Shown: positions 1 through 6,561 of the stretch, piece after piece | Layout: every line of letters begins with the position of its first letter | Numbering within the stretch: position 1 is the first letter of the stretch | NCBI GenBank assembly: GCA_900554165.1 | Contig: USGR01000017.1 | Location: forward strand, 1 to 10,937 | DNA from: an uncultured Oscillospiraceae bacterium | GTDB lineage: Bacteria; Bacillota_A; Clostridia; Oscillospirales; Acutalibacteraceae | DNA: 10,937 bases | Direction: 5' to 3' | The notes under the pieces: model-generated | Databases searched by the model: none | The model's input: the letters and a program-made list of their open reading frames with translations, nothing else | Told to the model about the DNA's origin: nothing | Position numbers and translations under genes: made by a program

Positions 1-1
1 A

Positions 2-139
2 GTTTATACAGACTATGCCGCCGAACTGCCGGGATTTTTAGAGCACGGGTTAAGCGATTGGGCGCATCCAACGCCGGAAGGACACAGAATGATAGCGGAT
101 TTGCTGCTGACTAAAACAAACCTGCTCAAAAAAATCTGA
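2..139 (+). CDS. SGNH/GDSL-type hydrolase, C-terminal end (5' truncated by window)
   Basis: Only the last 45 codons and a TGA stop are inside the window, in the frame beginning at base 2. The readable peptide contains DWAHPTPEGHRMIADLL. This is the pattern of the last conserved block of SGNH/GDSL esterases and lipases, in which the Asp and His of D-x-x-H(P) complete the Ser-Asp-His triad and are followed by G-H-x-x-I-A near the C-terminus. The nucleophile Ser block, the oxyanion-hole Gly and Asn blocks and any signal peptide lie upstream of the window, so substrate and location cannot be judged. The gene converges on the methionine operon and ends about 60 bp before a shared bidirectional terminator. 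The family call rests on one motif. An unrelated enzyme with a similar tail is possible but less likely. Confidence 0.65.
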   Translation, partial: VYTDYAAELPGFLEHGLSDWAHPTPEGHRMIADLLLTKTNLLKKI

Positions 140-202
140 TGAAGCCGGCGGTCAGCAGATTTTTGCGATATCTATTATGGCTTTATGCCTATTAAAAACA
201 CT

Positions 203-252
203 AATACCGTCTCTGTCAGCCTTTTAAATGGTGCAGCAGAGACGGTATTTTT
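203..252. terminator. bidirectional intrinsic terminator between convergent genes
   Basis: A perfect 13-bp inverted repeat pairs 203-215 (AATACCGTCTCTG) with 237-249, leaving a 21-nt loop. On the + strand the stem runs into five T residues (248-252), which ends the hydrolase transcript. On the - strand it is followed by the complement of the A-run at 194-198 (TTTTT a few bases after the stem), so it can also end the met operon transcript. Confidence 0.85.
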
Positions 253-320
253 ATATTCCTATTAAGCTGTTAAGCAGATTATTGCTATGCAAAATTTTGG
301 TGAAAACATATGCTTTTATA

Positions 321-361
321 AATTGGCTTACAGTGCCAATTAGATATTACTATATCTAATT
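321..361 (-). other. two overlapping hairpins at the 3' end of metH
   Basis: AATTAGATAT (338-347) pairs with ATATCTAATT (352-361) in a 10-bp stem with a 4-nt loop that contains the metH stop codon. AATTGGC (321-327) pairs with GCCAATT (335-341) in a 7-bp stem with a 7-nt loop. The two stems share bases 338-341, so both cannot form fully in one RNA. Neither is followed by a long U-run in the - direction, so they look more like 3'-end protection or a partial terminator ahead of the strong one at 203-252. Confidence 0.5.
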
Positions 362-2725
362 GCCGAAAAATTTGTCAGCTATTTTGACGCTTTCCAGCGC
401 ATCTTTTGCATAAAAGTCCGCACCGACAAGCTTCGCATATTCCTCATTAAGCACAGCGCCGCCCACCATTACCTTGCAGTCGGCTCCAGCCTTGCGCAAA
501 GCGGTTATAGTATCCGCCATGCTTTTGACCGTCGTCGTCATTAACGCCGATAGGCCGACAAGCTTTACATTTTTCTCCAGCACTGTGTCAACTACCGTTT
601 GCGGCGGAACATCCTTGCCCAAATCAATTACATTATATCCGTAATTGGAAAGCATCATTTTTACTATGTTTTTGCCTATATCATGAATGTCGCCGTATAC
701 CGTGGCAATGACTATTGTGCCTTTATTCTGCTGCTCAGACGAATTTGACGCCGCTTTAAGCACATCAAACGCGTTTTTGACGGTCTGCGCCGACATAAGC
801 AGCTGCGGCAGGAATATCTCGCCCTTTTCAAATTTTTTGCCCACTATATCCAACGCCGGAATAAAGCTCGAATTTATAATCTCAATAGGAGTGCTGCTTT
901 CCAGCGCTTTGCGTGCGGCATCTGCAGCAAAGGCGCGGTCGCCGTCGACTATAATATCATACAGCGTCTTGCCTGATGAAGAGGAACTGACTTTTTTTTC
1001 GGCATCGGCGGCAGCTTCGCCGGAAAAGGCTCCCACATACTCCACTGCATTTTTATCCTGATTATTTATCACCTTAAATGTTCGTACAGTGTTCATAACA
1101 ACGTCCGACAGCGGATTTATAATAGGCGCATCGAGCCCGGCACCGAAAGCCGCCGCTAAAAATACGCTGTTAAGCTGTTCGCGCTGCGGCAGCCCGAATG
1201 ATACATTGCTTACTCCCAGTACCGTCTTGAGATTAAGGCGCTGCTTTACAAGCTTTATTGCATCAATAGTCGCCATTACGTCCTGCTGCTGCGCCGATGC
1301 GGTTAGAGTAAGACAGTCTATAAGCACGTCCTGCTCGGGTATGCCGTATTTTTTAGCCGTGTTGAGTATTTTTTCAGCTATCCTATATCTTTCCTCCGCC
1401 GTATGCGGTATTCCGTTTTCGTCCAGCGCGAGGCCCAACACCGCCGCGCCGTACTTTTTTGCAATAGGAAAGATTTTCTCCATAGATTCATGCTTGCCGT
1501 TTACCGAGTTTATAAGCGGCTTTCCACGGCAAATGCGCACACCTGCCTCGATTGCGGCGGGGTCTGAGCTGTCAATCTGCAGCGGCAAATCGACTATAGC
1601 CTGCAGCGCGAGTACGGTTTTTGCCATCATTTCCGGCTCATCTATGTCGGGAAGGGAAATGTTTACATCTAACACGTCGGCGCCGCGGTCGCGCTGCGAT
1701 ATGGCTTCGCCGGTGATGTAATCCATATCGCATTCCTTAATGGCCTGCTTAAGCCGCTTCTTGCCGGTCGGATTTATGCGCTCGCCTATAACGGTGACGC
1801 GCCCGTCGAGTATAACGTTTTTTGTGCCTGATGTAAGCGCCGTTATACGCTTTGGAGATGTCGGCACAGGATTTCTGCCGCTCAGCGCAGCTTTCATTTC
1901 AGCAATATACTCCGGGGTAGTGCCGCAGCAGCCGCCGAAAATGCATACTCCCATGTCCGCCATTTTGACTATATCCGCCGTATACTCCTCCGGAGATATA
2001 TCATATATCGTCTCTCCACCGGAAATTTTGGGAAGTCCGGCGTTGGCCTGAACAATTACCGGCAGGGGAGAGTATTCGGTTATCTGCTTAACAATCGGCA
2101 GCAGCTCGGCAGGACCCAGCGAGCAGTTTACGCCGAACGCATCTACACCCAGCCCGGACAATGAAAGCACCGCCGCAAGCGGGTCAGCGCCGACAAATGT
2201 GCGGCCATCGGCCTGAAACGACATGGTACATATCACCGGCAGAGTGCTGTTCTCTTTAACGGCGAGTATGGCTGCCTTTGCCTCGTATATATCGGACAAA
2301 GTCTCAATTATAAATAAATCTGCGCCGCTCTCCACTCCGGCAAGCACCTGCTGCTTAAAGCAGTCATACGCCTCGTCGAAAGACAGCGGGCCCATCGGCT
2401 GCATAAGCTGGCCCAGCGGACCGATATCCTGAGCTATAACTTTGGCGCCGGCACGCCTTGCGATATCTATTCCCGCCCTTATAACTTCCGCAGCGGTAAA
2501 GCCTGTGCCGTTTAACGAGTGCGGATTGCAGCCGAAAGTGTTGGTGGTGATAATATCCGCACCAGCTTCAATATAGGCGCGGTGCACCGCCTCTACCTTT
2601 TCAGGCGCTTTTATATTCAATAAATCCGGCAGCTCGCCGGGCTTTAAGCCGGATTTTTGCAGCATTGTTCCCATAGAGCCGTCAAAAAATACAAACCGCT
2701 TTCCAAATTCCTTAATAACTTCCAT
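356..2725 (-). CDS. metH: cobalamin-dependent methionine synthase, short form without reactivation domain
   Basis: This enzyme transfers the methyl group of 5-methyltetrahydrofolate to homocysteine through methylcobalamin in the cytoplasm, giving methionine and tetrahydrofolate. The 789 residues hold three modules. The homocysteine-binding barrel is at about 1-290, with FDGSMGT at 14-20 and the zinc ligands C201 (GVNCSLGP) and C266-C267 (GGCCGTT). The pterin-binding barrel is at about 310-565 (VIGERINPTGKK and later DSSDP blocks). The B12 cap and Rossmann-like cobalamin domain is at about 590-789, with DIHDIGKN (H681 being the lower axial cobalt ligand), GLSALM and VGGAVLN. E. coli MetH is about 1227 aa and continues with an AdoMet-binding reactivation domain. 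Here the protein stops after the B12 domain, and a separate gene upstream supplies that function. The start ATG has AAAGGTG about 6 nt before it. The gene is last in the metF operon, after a 106-bp gap. Confidence 0.95.
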   Translation of the reverse strand: MEVIKEFGKRFVFFDGSMGTMLQKSGLKPGELPDLLNIKAPEKVEAVHRAYIEAGADIITTNTFGCNPHSLNGTGFTAAEVIRAGIDIARRAGAKVIAQDIGPLGQLMQPMGPLSFDEAYDCFKQQVLAGVESGADLFIIETLSDIYEAKAAILAVKENSTLPVICTMSFQADGRTFVGADPLAAVLSLSGLGVDAFGVNCSLGPAELLPIVKQITEYSPLPVIVQANAGLPKISGGETIYDISPEEYTADIVKMADMGVCIFGGCCGTTPEYIAEMKAALSGRNPVPTSPKRITALTSGTKNVILDGRVTVIGERINPTGKKRLKQAIKECDMDYITGEAISQRDRGADVLDVNISLPDIDEPEMMAKTVLALQAIVDLPLQIDSSDPAAIEAGVRICRGKPLINSVNGKHESMEKIFPIAKKYGAAVLGLALDENGIPHTAEERYRIAEKILNTAKKYGIPEQDVLIDCLTLTASAQQQDVMATIDAIKLVKQRLNLKTVLGVSNVSFGLPQREQLNSVFLAAAFGAGLDAPIINPLSDVVMNTVRTFKVINNQDKNAVEYVGAFSGEAAADAEKKVSSSSSGKTLYDIIVDGDRAFAADAARKALESSTPIEIINSSFIPALDIVGKKFEKGEIFLPQLLMSAQTVKNAFDVLKAASNSSEQQNKGTIVIATVYGDIHDIGKNIVKMMLSNYGYNVIDLGKDVPPQTVVDTVLEKNVKLVGLSALMTTTVKSMADTITALRKAGADCKVMVGGAVLNEEYAKLVGADFYAKDALESVKIADKFFGN

Positions 2726-2831
2726 ATTCGCACCTTTCGTTTCGCGTAAAGTAATTTATGCTTTAAACTTTCTTGAAGATATGCTTAAAATACAGCCTTT
2801 CTGCACTAAAAACAGCAAAAGATTAATTGGC

Positions 2832-3530
2832 TTAATCATTTTGAAAAGAAGACCTGAACTCGCAGTCAACCGCTTCACATGACGCGCATTTGTCTTTGCC
2901 GGACATTCCGGCTTCAGTAGCGCATCCGGCTTTGCCGCCGGCTATATAGTCCGCCGGCTTTATGCCGATAATTGCCGTAACGGATTTGCGCGGTATCATA
3001 ATATCGGAGCGTGTAAGCGTAAGCCCTATGCGTTTGCCTGCGCTCAGAGCAGACAATATGCCGCTTTGCAGACCGAGCGGCAAATCTCCATACCCAGGAG
3101 AAAAACGGCTTGTGGTAACACAGCCGTTTTCACTCTGCTCATCTGCTATTTTTGCACTTATCTCATCGCATAAAGCTTCAATACAGACGGATGCGCATGT
3201 GTCGAGTATAACGGCCTTTGCTATATCCTCCTGCTCAAAGCGGCGTATCAGATTGTCAATATTTATGCCTATCGTCGCCGCCATAACGGCGCAGCGGGAG
3301 CACCCGTCAAGATGCCGCGCTATATTCTTGCCGGTTAATACGATGTTTGTGCCTTCAACTGTTATTCCACCGTCAGAGCGAGATATGTCGAAATAGCTGT
3401 AAACAAAAAGCGATTTTGCAGCGCCGTCGCATATACTTATGCACTCATCTATTACCGCATCGGTAGCCGAGTCGGCGTCGTGCCCACGGTATCTGAGATA
3501 GCGCAGGACCTCTTTTTTATCTATAAACAT
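2832..3530 (-). CDS. stand-alone MetH reactivation-domain protein (AdoMet-binding)
   Basis: This 232-aa protein resembles the C-terminal activation domain of B12-dependent methionine synthase, which uses AdoMet and a reductant to re-methylate inactive cob(II)alamin. RFSPGYGD at 142-149 matches the AdoMet-binding R-x-x-x-GY region of that domain. MIPRKSVTAIIG at 178-189 is another family-like block. Its position between metF and a MetH that lacks this domain strongly supports the role; Thermotoga maritima is a known case of a short MetH with a separate domain. The ATG at 3530 is chosen over a longer in-frame start at 3563, because GGAGG lies about 8 nt upstream of it and the longer start lies deep inside metF. 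The start overlaps the metF end by 14 nt, so the ribosome binding site sits inside metF codons and translation is probably coupled. The tail carries four Cys (203, 215, 218, 223) in a C-x11-C-x2-C-x4-C array, possibly a metal or Fe-S site. Confidence 0.8.
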   Translation of the reverse strand: MFIDKKEVLRYLRYRGHDADSATDAVIDECISICDGAAKSLFVYSYFDISRSDGGITVEGTNIVLTGKNIARHLDGCSRCAVMAATIGINIDNLIRRFEQEDIAKAVILDTCASVCIEALCDEISAKIADEQSENGCVTTSRFSPGYGDLPLGLQSGILSALSAGKRIGLTLTRSDIMIPRKSVTAIIGIKPADYIAGGKAGCATEAGMSGKDKCASCEAVDCEFRSSFQND

Positions 3531-4371
3531 CCAGCGCCTCCATCGCAGCTTTAGCAAAGTCAAATTTGTTCATGGCATATACGTGCATGCCGCCGCTGCC
3601 GTTGTCCATAAGGTCCGTCATCTGCGACACAGCATAATCTATACCGGCTTTGCGCAGCCCCTGGGGGTCGTCGGCATATTTATTGAGCAGCTTTATTATT
3701 TTCGACGGTAATGATACGGCGCAGGTAAATATCATTCTTTCTACCTGGGCGCGTGACATCATCGGCATAATGCCGGGTATAATCTGCGATTTTATTCCTC
3801 GTGCCGCAGCCTTTTCACGAAATTCGTAATACACCCTGTTGTCAAAGAAAAGCTGTGTTATAAAAAATGAAGCGCCGGCTTGCTCTTTCTCATATAAATA
3901 TTCAATATTGTCGTCCATGCTTTCGCAGTTTATATGTCCCTCCGGATATGCAGCGGCGCCTATGCAGAAATAATTGCGGTCAAGGTCTGAAATAAGCTCC
4001 TTGGCATATCTGTAATCGCCGTCTGCCGGCCTGTCTTCTGGAATATCGCCGCGAAGCGCGAGTATATTCTCAATACCGTTTTCTTTAAGCGATGCGGATA
4101 TAGTTTCTACATCTGAACGCCGGCTGCCTATACAAGTGAGGTGAGCAAGCGACTCGATGCCGCTTTCCTTTATCATTGAGGCAAGCTGGACCGTCTTGCC
4201 GCGCGGCCCCTTGCCGCCGGCACCGTATGTAACGCTTATAAAGTCTGGTTTAAGCGACGCCAGCTGAGATATAAAGCTGCCTATTGCTTCAAATTCCATA
4301 TCCTGCTTCGGTGGAAATATTTCAAAGGAAACATGCGCCTTTTTTGATTTAATAATTTCATCTATTCTCAT
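3517..4371 (-). CDS. metF: 5,10-methylenetetrahydrofolate reductase
   Basis: This flavoenzyme reduces 5,10-methylene-THF to 5-methyl-THF, the methyl donor used by MetH. The 284-residue barrel has the usual bacterial MetF length. Visible family blocks, numbered from the ATG, are VSFEIFPPK (14-22, with catalytic Glu17), TYGAGG (48-53), AHLTCIG, LRGDIP (Asp109, which contacts the flavin in E. coli MetF) and FITQLFFD (Gln173, folate-binding region). A GTG at 4380 would add three residues. The ATG at 4371 is preferred because AGGTGA lies 5 nt before it and because homologues begin with a similar M-x-I-x-E-I stretch. It is the first gene of the operon, with a TTGACA-18-TATAAT promoter upstream. No FAD-independent variant or accessory zinc protein such as MetV is seen. 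Confidence 0.95.
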   Translation of the reverse strand: MRIDEIIKSKKAHVSFEIFPPKQDMEFEAIGSFISQLASLKPDFISVTYGAGGKGPRGKTVQLASMIKESGIESLAHLTCIGSRRSDVETISASLKENGIENILALRGDIPEDRPADGDYRYAKELISDLDRNYFCIGAAAYPEGHINCESMDDNIEYLYEKEQAGASFFITQLFFDNRVYYEFREKAAARGIKSQIIPGIMPMMSRAQVERMIFTCAVSLPSKIIKLLNKYADDPQGLRKAGIDYAVSQMTDLMDNGSGGMHVYAMNKFDFAKAAMEALDVYR

Positions 4372-4434
4372 ATTATTCACCTATACTCATTTTATTAAAA
4401 AATACATATTTAATGATATTAATGCGACAAAATA

Positions 4435-4464
4435 ATTATATTATTGTCCGGGCCGGTATGTCAA
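4435..4464 (-). promoter_or_regulatory. promoter of the metF operon
   Basis: On the - strand TTGACA (4464-4459) and TATAAT (4440-4435) are separated by 18 bp; both hexamers match the sigma-70/sigma-A consensus exactly. Transcription should begin near 4428, leaving a leader of about 57 nt, too short for a SAM riboswitch or T-box. The spacer holds the GC-rich near-palindrome CCGGGCCGG (4448-4456) in an otherwise AT-rich region. A repressor could bind there, but this is inference. Confidence 0.8.
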
Positions 4465-4513
4465 GAAAGATAATTGATGGTTAAAGCCAAAATAATTTAT
4501 TATCCGACAAAAG

Positions 4514-4541
4514 TTGTTATATTTCAAAAATATGTTATGAT
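4514..4541 (+). promoter_or_regulatory. candidate promoter of the histidine phosphatase gene
   Basis: TTGTTA (4514-4519) and TATGAT (4536-4541) are spaced 16 bp apart, 30 bp before the ATG. A better-looking TATAAT at 4548-4553 is too close to the ribosome binding site to serve as the -10. The two divergent promoters have about 50 bp between their -35 boxes. Confidence 0.4.
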
Positions 4542-4570
4542 TATTACTATAATTAATTGGGAGTGAGCTT

Positions 4571-5110
4571 ATGAAGCTATTTGTAGTAAGACACGGCCAG
4601 ACGTCTTATAATGTAGAAAATAAGGTGTGCGGCTCTACCGACGCGGATTTAAACGAAACAGGAATAATGCAGGCAAAGGCAGCTGCGCAAAAGTTCAGCG
4701 ATATACATATCGATAAAGTATATTCGTCGCCGCTGCGGCGCGCACTTAAGACAGCGGAGATTATTGCGGCTAAGGTGAATATTAATAAAGAAGATATAAT
4801 AATCGACAAGCGGCTGTCAGAGCAGGACTATGGCATTTATGAGGGAGTAGATGCCGGTTGCGAGGAGTTCCAGCGATTAAGAGTAAATTTTGCATGCAAA
4901 ATGCCTGGGGGCGAGTCGCCTATGCAGACGGCAGTGCGCGCATATAAATTTTTAGACGAAATTTGCGACGCCGACAGCAACAAAAATGTTTTGATAGTCA
5001 CGCATGGAAGCCTCAGCCGGGCTATAAACTCATATTTTTACAACATGGACAACGATGAATATTTTAGATTTATGCCGGATAATTGCGGCATACTGGAATA
5101 TACTGTTTAA
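4571..5110 (+). CDS. histidine phosphatase family protein (phosphoglycerate mutase-like)
   Basis: The 179-aa protein opens with VVRHGQT, the RHG signature of the histidine phosphatase superfamily, with His8 as the phosphorylated nucleophile. SSPLRRALKTAE (52-63) supplies the second Arg, LSEQDYG (82-88) the acid Glu84, and VTHGS (143-147) the second catalytic His145. All core residues are present, so an active phosphatase is expected. The length fits small members such as CobC (alpha-ribazole phosphatase), PhoE-like and sugar-phosphate phosphatases better than the roughly 230-250 aa glycolytic mutase. Substrate cannot be read from the sequence. The divergent cobalamin-dependent methionine operon makes a CobC-like role worth considering, but adjacency alone is weak evidence and no cobalamin biosynthesis gene is present. 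The ATG has GGGAGTGA about 5 nt upstream. Confidence 0.85.
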   Translation: MKLFVVRHGQTSYNVENKVCGSTDADLNETGIMQAKAAAQKFSDIHIDKVYSSPLRRALKTAEIIAAKVNINKEDIIIDKRLSEQDYGIYEGVDAGCEEFQRLRVNFACKMPGGESPMQTAVRAYKFLDEICDADSNKNVLIVTHGSLSRAINSYFYNMDNDEYFRFMPDNCGILEYTV

Positions 5111-5300
5111 TAGCTTTATTAGGGATTTTTACCTGCTTTAAATACACAAAAGATCACGCCTTTATCGTGCGGTGTATATATCATGAAGCAAAATTATTAA
5201 TAATGCCTTTATTCTAATCGCTAAGAAAGCTGCGACTCTCATAATAAAGCTTTTGCCGGCGCCGATGGGGCTGGAAAGCGTCGGCTTAGCAGATAATAGC

Positions 5301-5331
5301 AAAAAAGTGCCAGACTTTTTGGTCTGGCACT
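5301..5331 (-). terminator. rpsD intrinsic terminator
   Basis: A perfect 10-bp stem pairs AGTGCCAGAC (5306-5315) with GTCTGGCACT (5322-5331) around a 6-nt loop. Read on the - strand, it follows the rpsD stop by about 16 nt and runs into six T residues (complement of 5301-5306). On the + strand it is followed by TATATATTA, so any effect on the phosphatase transcript would be weaker. Confidence 0.9.
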
Positions 5332-5347
5332 ATATATTATCAGGCTA

Positions 5348-5941
5348 TTATTTAGAATAGAACTCAACGATAAGAGTTGCATTTATAGGCACATCAATCT
5401 GCTCACGAGTAGCACGTGCAACAACGGTACCCTTAAAAGAATCCTTGCCGCCCTCAAGCCACTCAGGAACTATTCTGCTCTCAGTATAAGAGAATATATC
5501 TTCAAAATGCTTTGAAGAACGTGAAGCCTCTTTAATTTCTACTACGTCGCCGACTTTCACCTCATATGAAGGAATGTTGACTTTCTTGCCATTTACAAGC
5601 ACATGACCGTGAAGCACTACCTGGCGTGCTTCGTTACGTGTGCGAGCAAAGCCAAGACGGAAAACTACATTATCTATACGGTTCTCCAAAAGGATAAGGA
5701 GGTTATCACCGGTTACGCCTTCCATCTTAACTGCTTTCTCATAATATGATTTAAACTGCTTTTCCATAACGCCATAAACGAACTTTGCTCTCTGCTTCTC
5801 TCTCAGCTGTACGCTGTATTCGCTCATCTTGCGGCGCTCCTTAACGATGCGCTTAGAGGGCTTCTTAGAAAGTCCGAGCAGTGCCGGCTCAAGTCCTAAT
5901 GAGCGGCAACGCTTAAGTGCCGGCGTAATATTCCTTGCCAT
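5348..5941 (-). CDS. rpsD: 30S ribosomal protein S4
   Basis: S4 nucleates assembly of the 30S subunit by binding 16S rRNA. The 197-aa protein begins MARNITPALKRCRSLGLEP, the type of N-terminus seen in many Clostridia. It keeps only one Cys (C12), so it is the zinc-free form rather than the four-Cys form. KMSEYSVQLREKQRAKFVYG (about 38-57) and the S4 RNA-binding domain (about 89-150: RIDNVVFRLGFARTRNEARQ, then HGHVLVNGKKVNIPSY) are textbook, and the protein ends LIVEFYSK. The start is set at 5941 because AAAGGAG lies 8 nt upstream. The longer in-frame reading to 5989 adds 16 residues with no homology or ribosome binding site. The gene stands alone rather than in the rpsM-rpsK-rpoA operon, as in Bacillus subtilis, and has its own promoter and terminator. 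Whether another S4 copy exists elsewhere cannot be told. Confidence 0.97.
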   Translation of the reverse strand: MARNITPALKRCRSLGLEPALLGLSKKPSKRIVKERRKMSEYSVQLREKQRAKFVYGVMEKQFKSYYEKAVKMEGVTGDNLLILLENRIDNVVFRLGFARTRNEARQVVLHGHVLVNGKKVNIPSYEVKVGDVVEIKEASRSSKHFEDIFSYTESRIVPEWLEGGKDSFKGTVVARATREQIDVPINATLIVEFYSK

Positions 5942-6049
5942 ATAACTATCTCCTTTAAAATAATTATAGTTGTTAAGCCAAACAGGCATTTATTTCTGAC
6001 ATTTATGTAAAGGTATTAAAATAACCTAAACACAATAACCCAGTGTGAC
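5942..6049 (-). promoter_or_regulatory. rpsD leader, possible S4 autoregulatory RNA
   Basis: The leader from the predicted start near 6049 to the ATG is about 107 nt, long for a simple leader. It contains short possible stems in - strand order: ACAC/GTGT near 6036-6020, AGGT/ACCT near 6015-5999, and GCC/GGC around TGTTT near 5987-5975. Firmicute S4 represses its own mRNA through a structured leader, so a similar element is plausible. No match to a known structure can be shown by eye. Confidence 0.35.
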
Positions 6050-6055
6050 CAATTT

Positions 6056-6084
6056 ATAATAGCAAAATTGCATCCCACTGTCAA
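6056..6084 (-). promoter_or_regulatory. rpsD promoter (proximal)
   Basis: On the - strand TTGACA (6084-6079) and TATTAT (6061-6056) are separated by exactly 17 bp. The -35 matches the consensus and the -10 differs at one base. The expected start is near 6049. Confidence 0.8.
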
Positions 6085-6282
6085 GTAAAAAATATAATTA
6101 AAGCATTATTTTTATAAAATTAAAGCTCATTTTTGCTGTATTTAGCATTTTTAAAAATAAATCAGCTGTATTTTATCAAAAGATAAATTAAAAATTTTTT
6201 ATAAAATTCTTTACATATACAAAATTATACATTATATATATTATGATTTATAATTTTAATTTTGTCAACACTAAAAATCAAG
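6085..6282. other. AT-rich divergent intergenic segment, no gene
   Basis: About 200 bp of strikingly AT-rich DNA lies between the leftward rpsD promoter and the rightward SRP RNA promoter. No reading frame with a start and ribosome binding site is visible. A further - strand promoter is listed separately. A + strand TTTACA-17-TATATA pair (6210-6238) also fits a weak promoter, but in DNA this AT-rich such matches arise easily. The segment may act as an UP-element-like activator for both stable-RNA and ribosomal promoters; this is inference. Confidence 0.5.
6240..6268 (-). promoter_or_regulatory. possible second, distal rpsD promoter
   Basis: On the - strand TTGACA (6268-6263) and CATAAT (6245-6240) are 17 bp apart. 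It would give a leader of about 290 nt. The -35 is perfect, but the surrounding AT-richness raises the chance of a fortuitous -10. Confidence 0.4.
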
Positions 6283-6311
6283 TTGTAATTATAGAATAAA
6301 TATATTATAAT
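6283..6311 (+). promoter_or_regulatory. SRP RNA promoter
   Basis: TTGTAA (6283-6288) and a perfect TATAAT (6306-6311) are separated by 17 bp. Transcription should start near 6317-6319, about 48 nt before the main SRP RNA helix begins. It may also drive dnaX by read-through. Confidence 0.7.
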
Positions 6312-6366
6312 AAGGAATGCCGATGGTTGCTGTGTGATTTAATCGGCGGTTTTGAATATTAAATAT

Positions 6367-6514
6367 GGTATCTGTTTTACGGGATGTACTGCTTTCGGGA
6401 CCTGTGCGACGGTCTCCTGTGAACCATGTCAGGCGGGGAACCGAGCAGCATTAAGCAGTCTTGACTGTGCGCCGCAGTAATTCTGGAGGCGGTACATCCG
6501 ATAAAACAGGTATC
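6367..6514 (+). ncRNA. ffs: signal recognition particle RNA (4.5S/scRNA homologue)
   Basis: The RNA core of the signal recognition particle binds Ffh and targets nascent membrane and secreted proteins. The conserved S-domain apex is unmistakable: GTCAGG (6428-6433), a GGAA tetraloop closed by CGG/CCG, and AGCAGCATTAAG (6444-6455). It is followed by GTGCGCCGCAG, which closely resembles the GTGCCGCAG stretch of Bacillus scRNA. A long helix closes the molecule: 6367-6389 pairs with 6492-6514, with only two consecutive mismatches and a few G-U pairs. The visible core is about 148 nt, longer than E. coli 4.5S RNA (114 nt) but much shorter than Bacillus scRNA (about 270 nt). No clear Alu domain is seen, although a transcript from the predicted promoter would carry about 48 extra 5' nucleotides with a GCCGAT/ATCGGC hairpin (6319-6347). 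The position before dnaX matches B. subtilis scr. Confidence 0.93.
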
Positions 6515-6544
6515 TGACGGTCATAACTTGGCCGTTATTTTTTT
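6515..6544 (+). terminator. SRP RNA intrinsic terminator
   Basis: An 8-bp stem (6515-6522 with 6530-6537, including two G-U pairs) and 7-nt loop are followed by seven T residues (6538-6544). It sits directly after the closing helix of the SRP RNA and ends only 17 nt before the dnaX start codon. Confidence 0.85.
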
Positions 6545-6561
6545 AACGCGGGGGTGGACGT

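Noticed and set aside
687..2432. Long + strand open frames opposite metH
   Set aside because: They are antisense shadows of a well-supported gene, without ribosome binding sites or recognisable domains.
2726..2831. Internal promoter or terminator between the reactivation gene and metH
   Set aside because: No -35/-10 pair with proper spacing and no hairpin with a T-run was found on the - strand in this 106-bp gap.
4372..4570. SAM or cobalamin riboswitch, or T-box, in front of metF
   Set aside because: The predicted leader is about 57 nt and AT-rich, without the conserved cores of these elements, and the promoter position leaves no space for them.
5258..5284. GC-rich hairpin (GCCGATG with CGTCGGC) as a terminator of the phosphatase gene
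   Set aside because: The stem is only 7 bp with a G-U pair and a long loop, and no T-run follows on either strand.
5187..5360. Open frame on the + strand reading into the rpsD 3' end
   Set aside because: It begins directly after a stop codon, has no ATG, GTG or TTG with a ribosome binding site near its start, and overlaps the rpsD terminator and coding end on the other strand.
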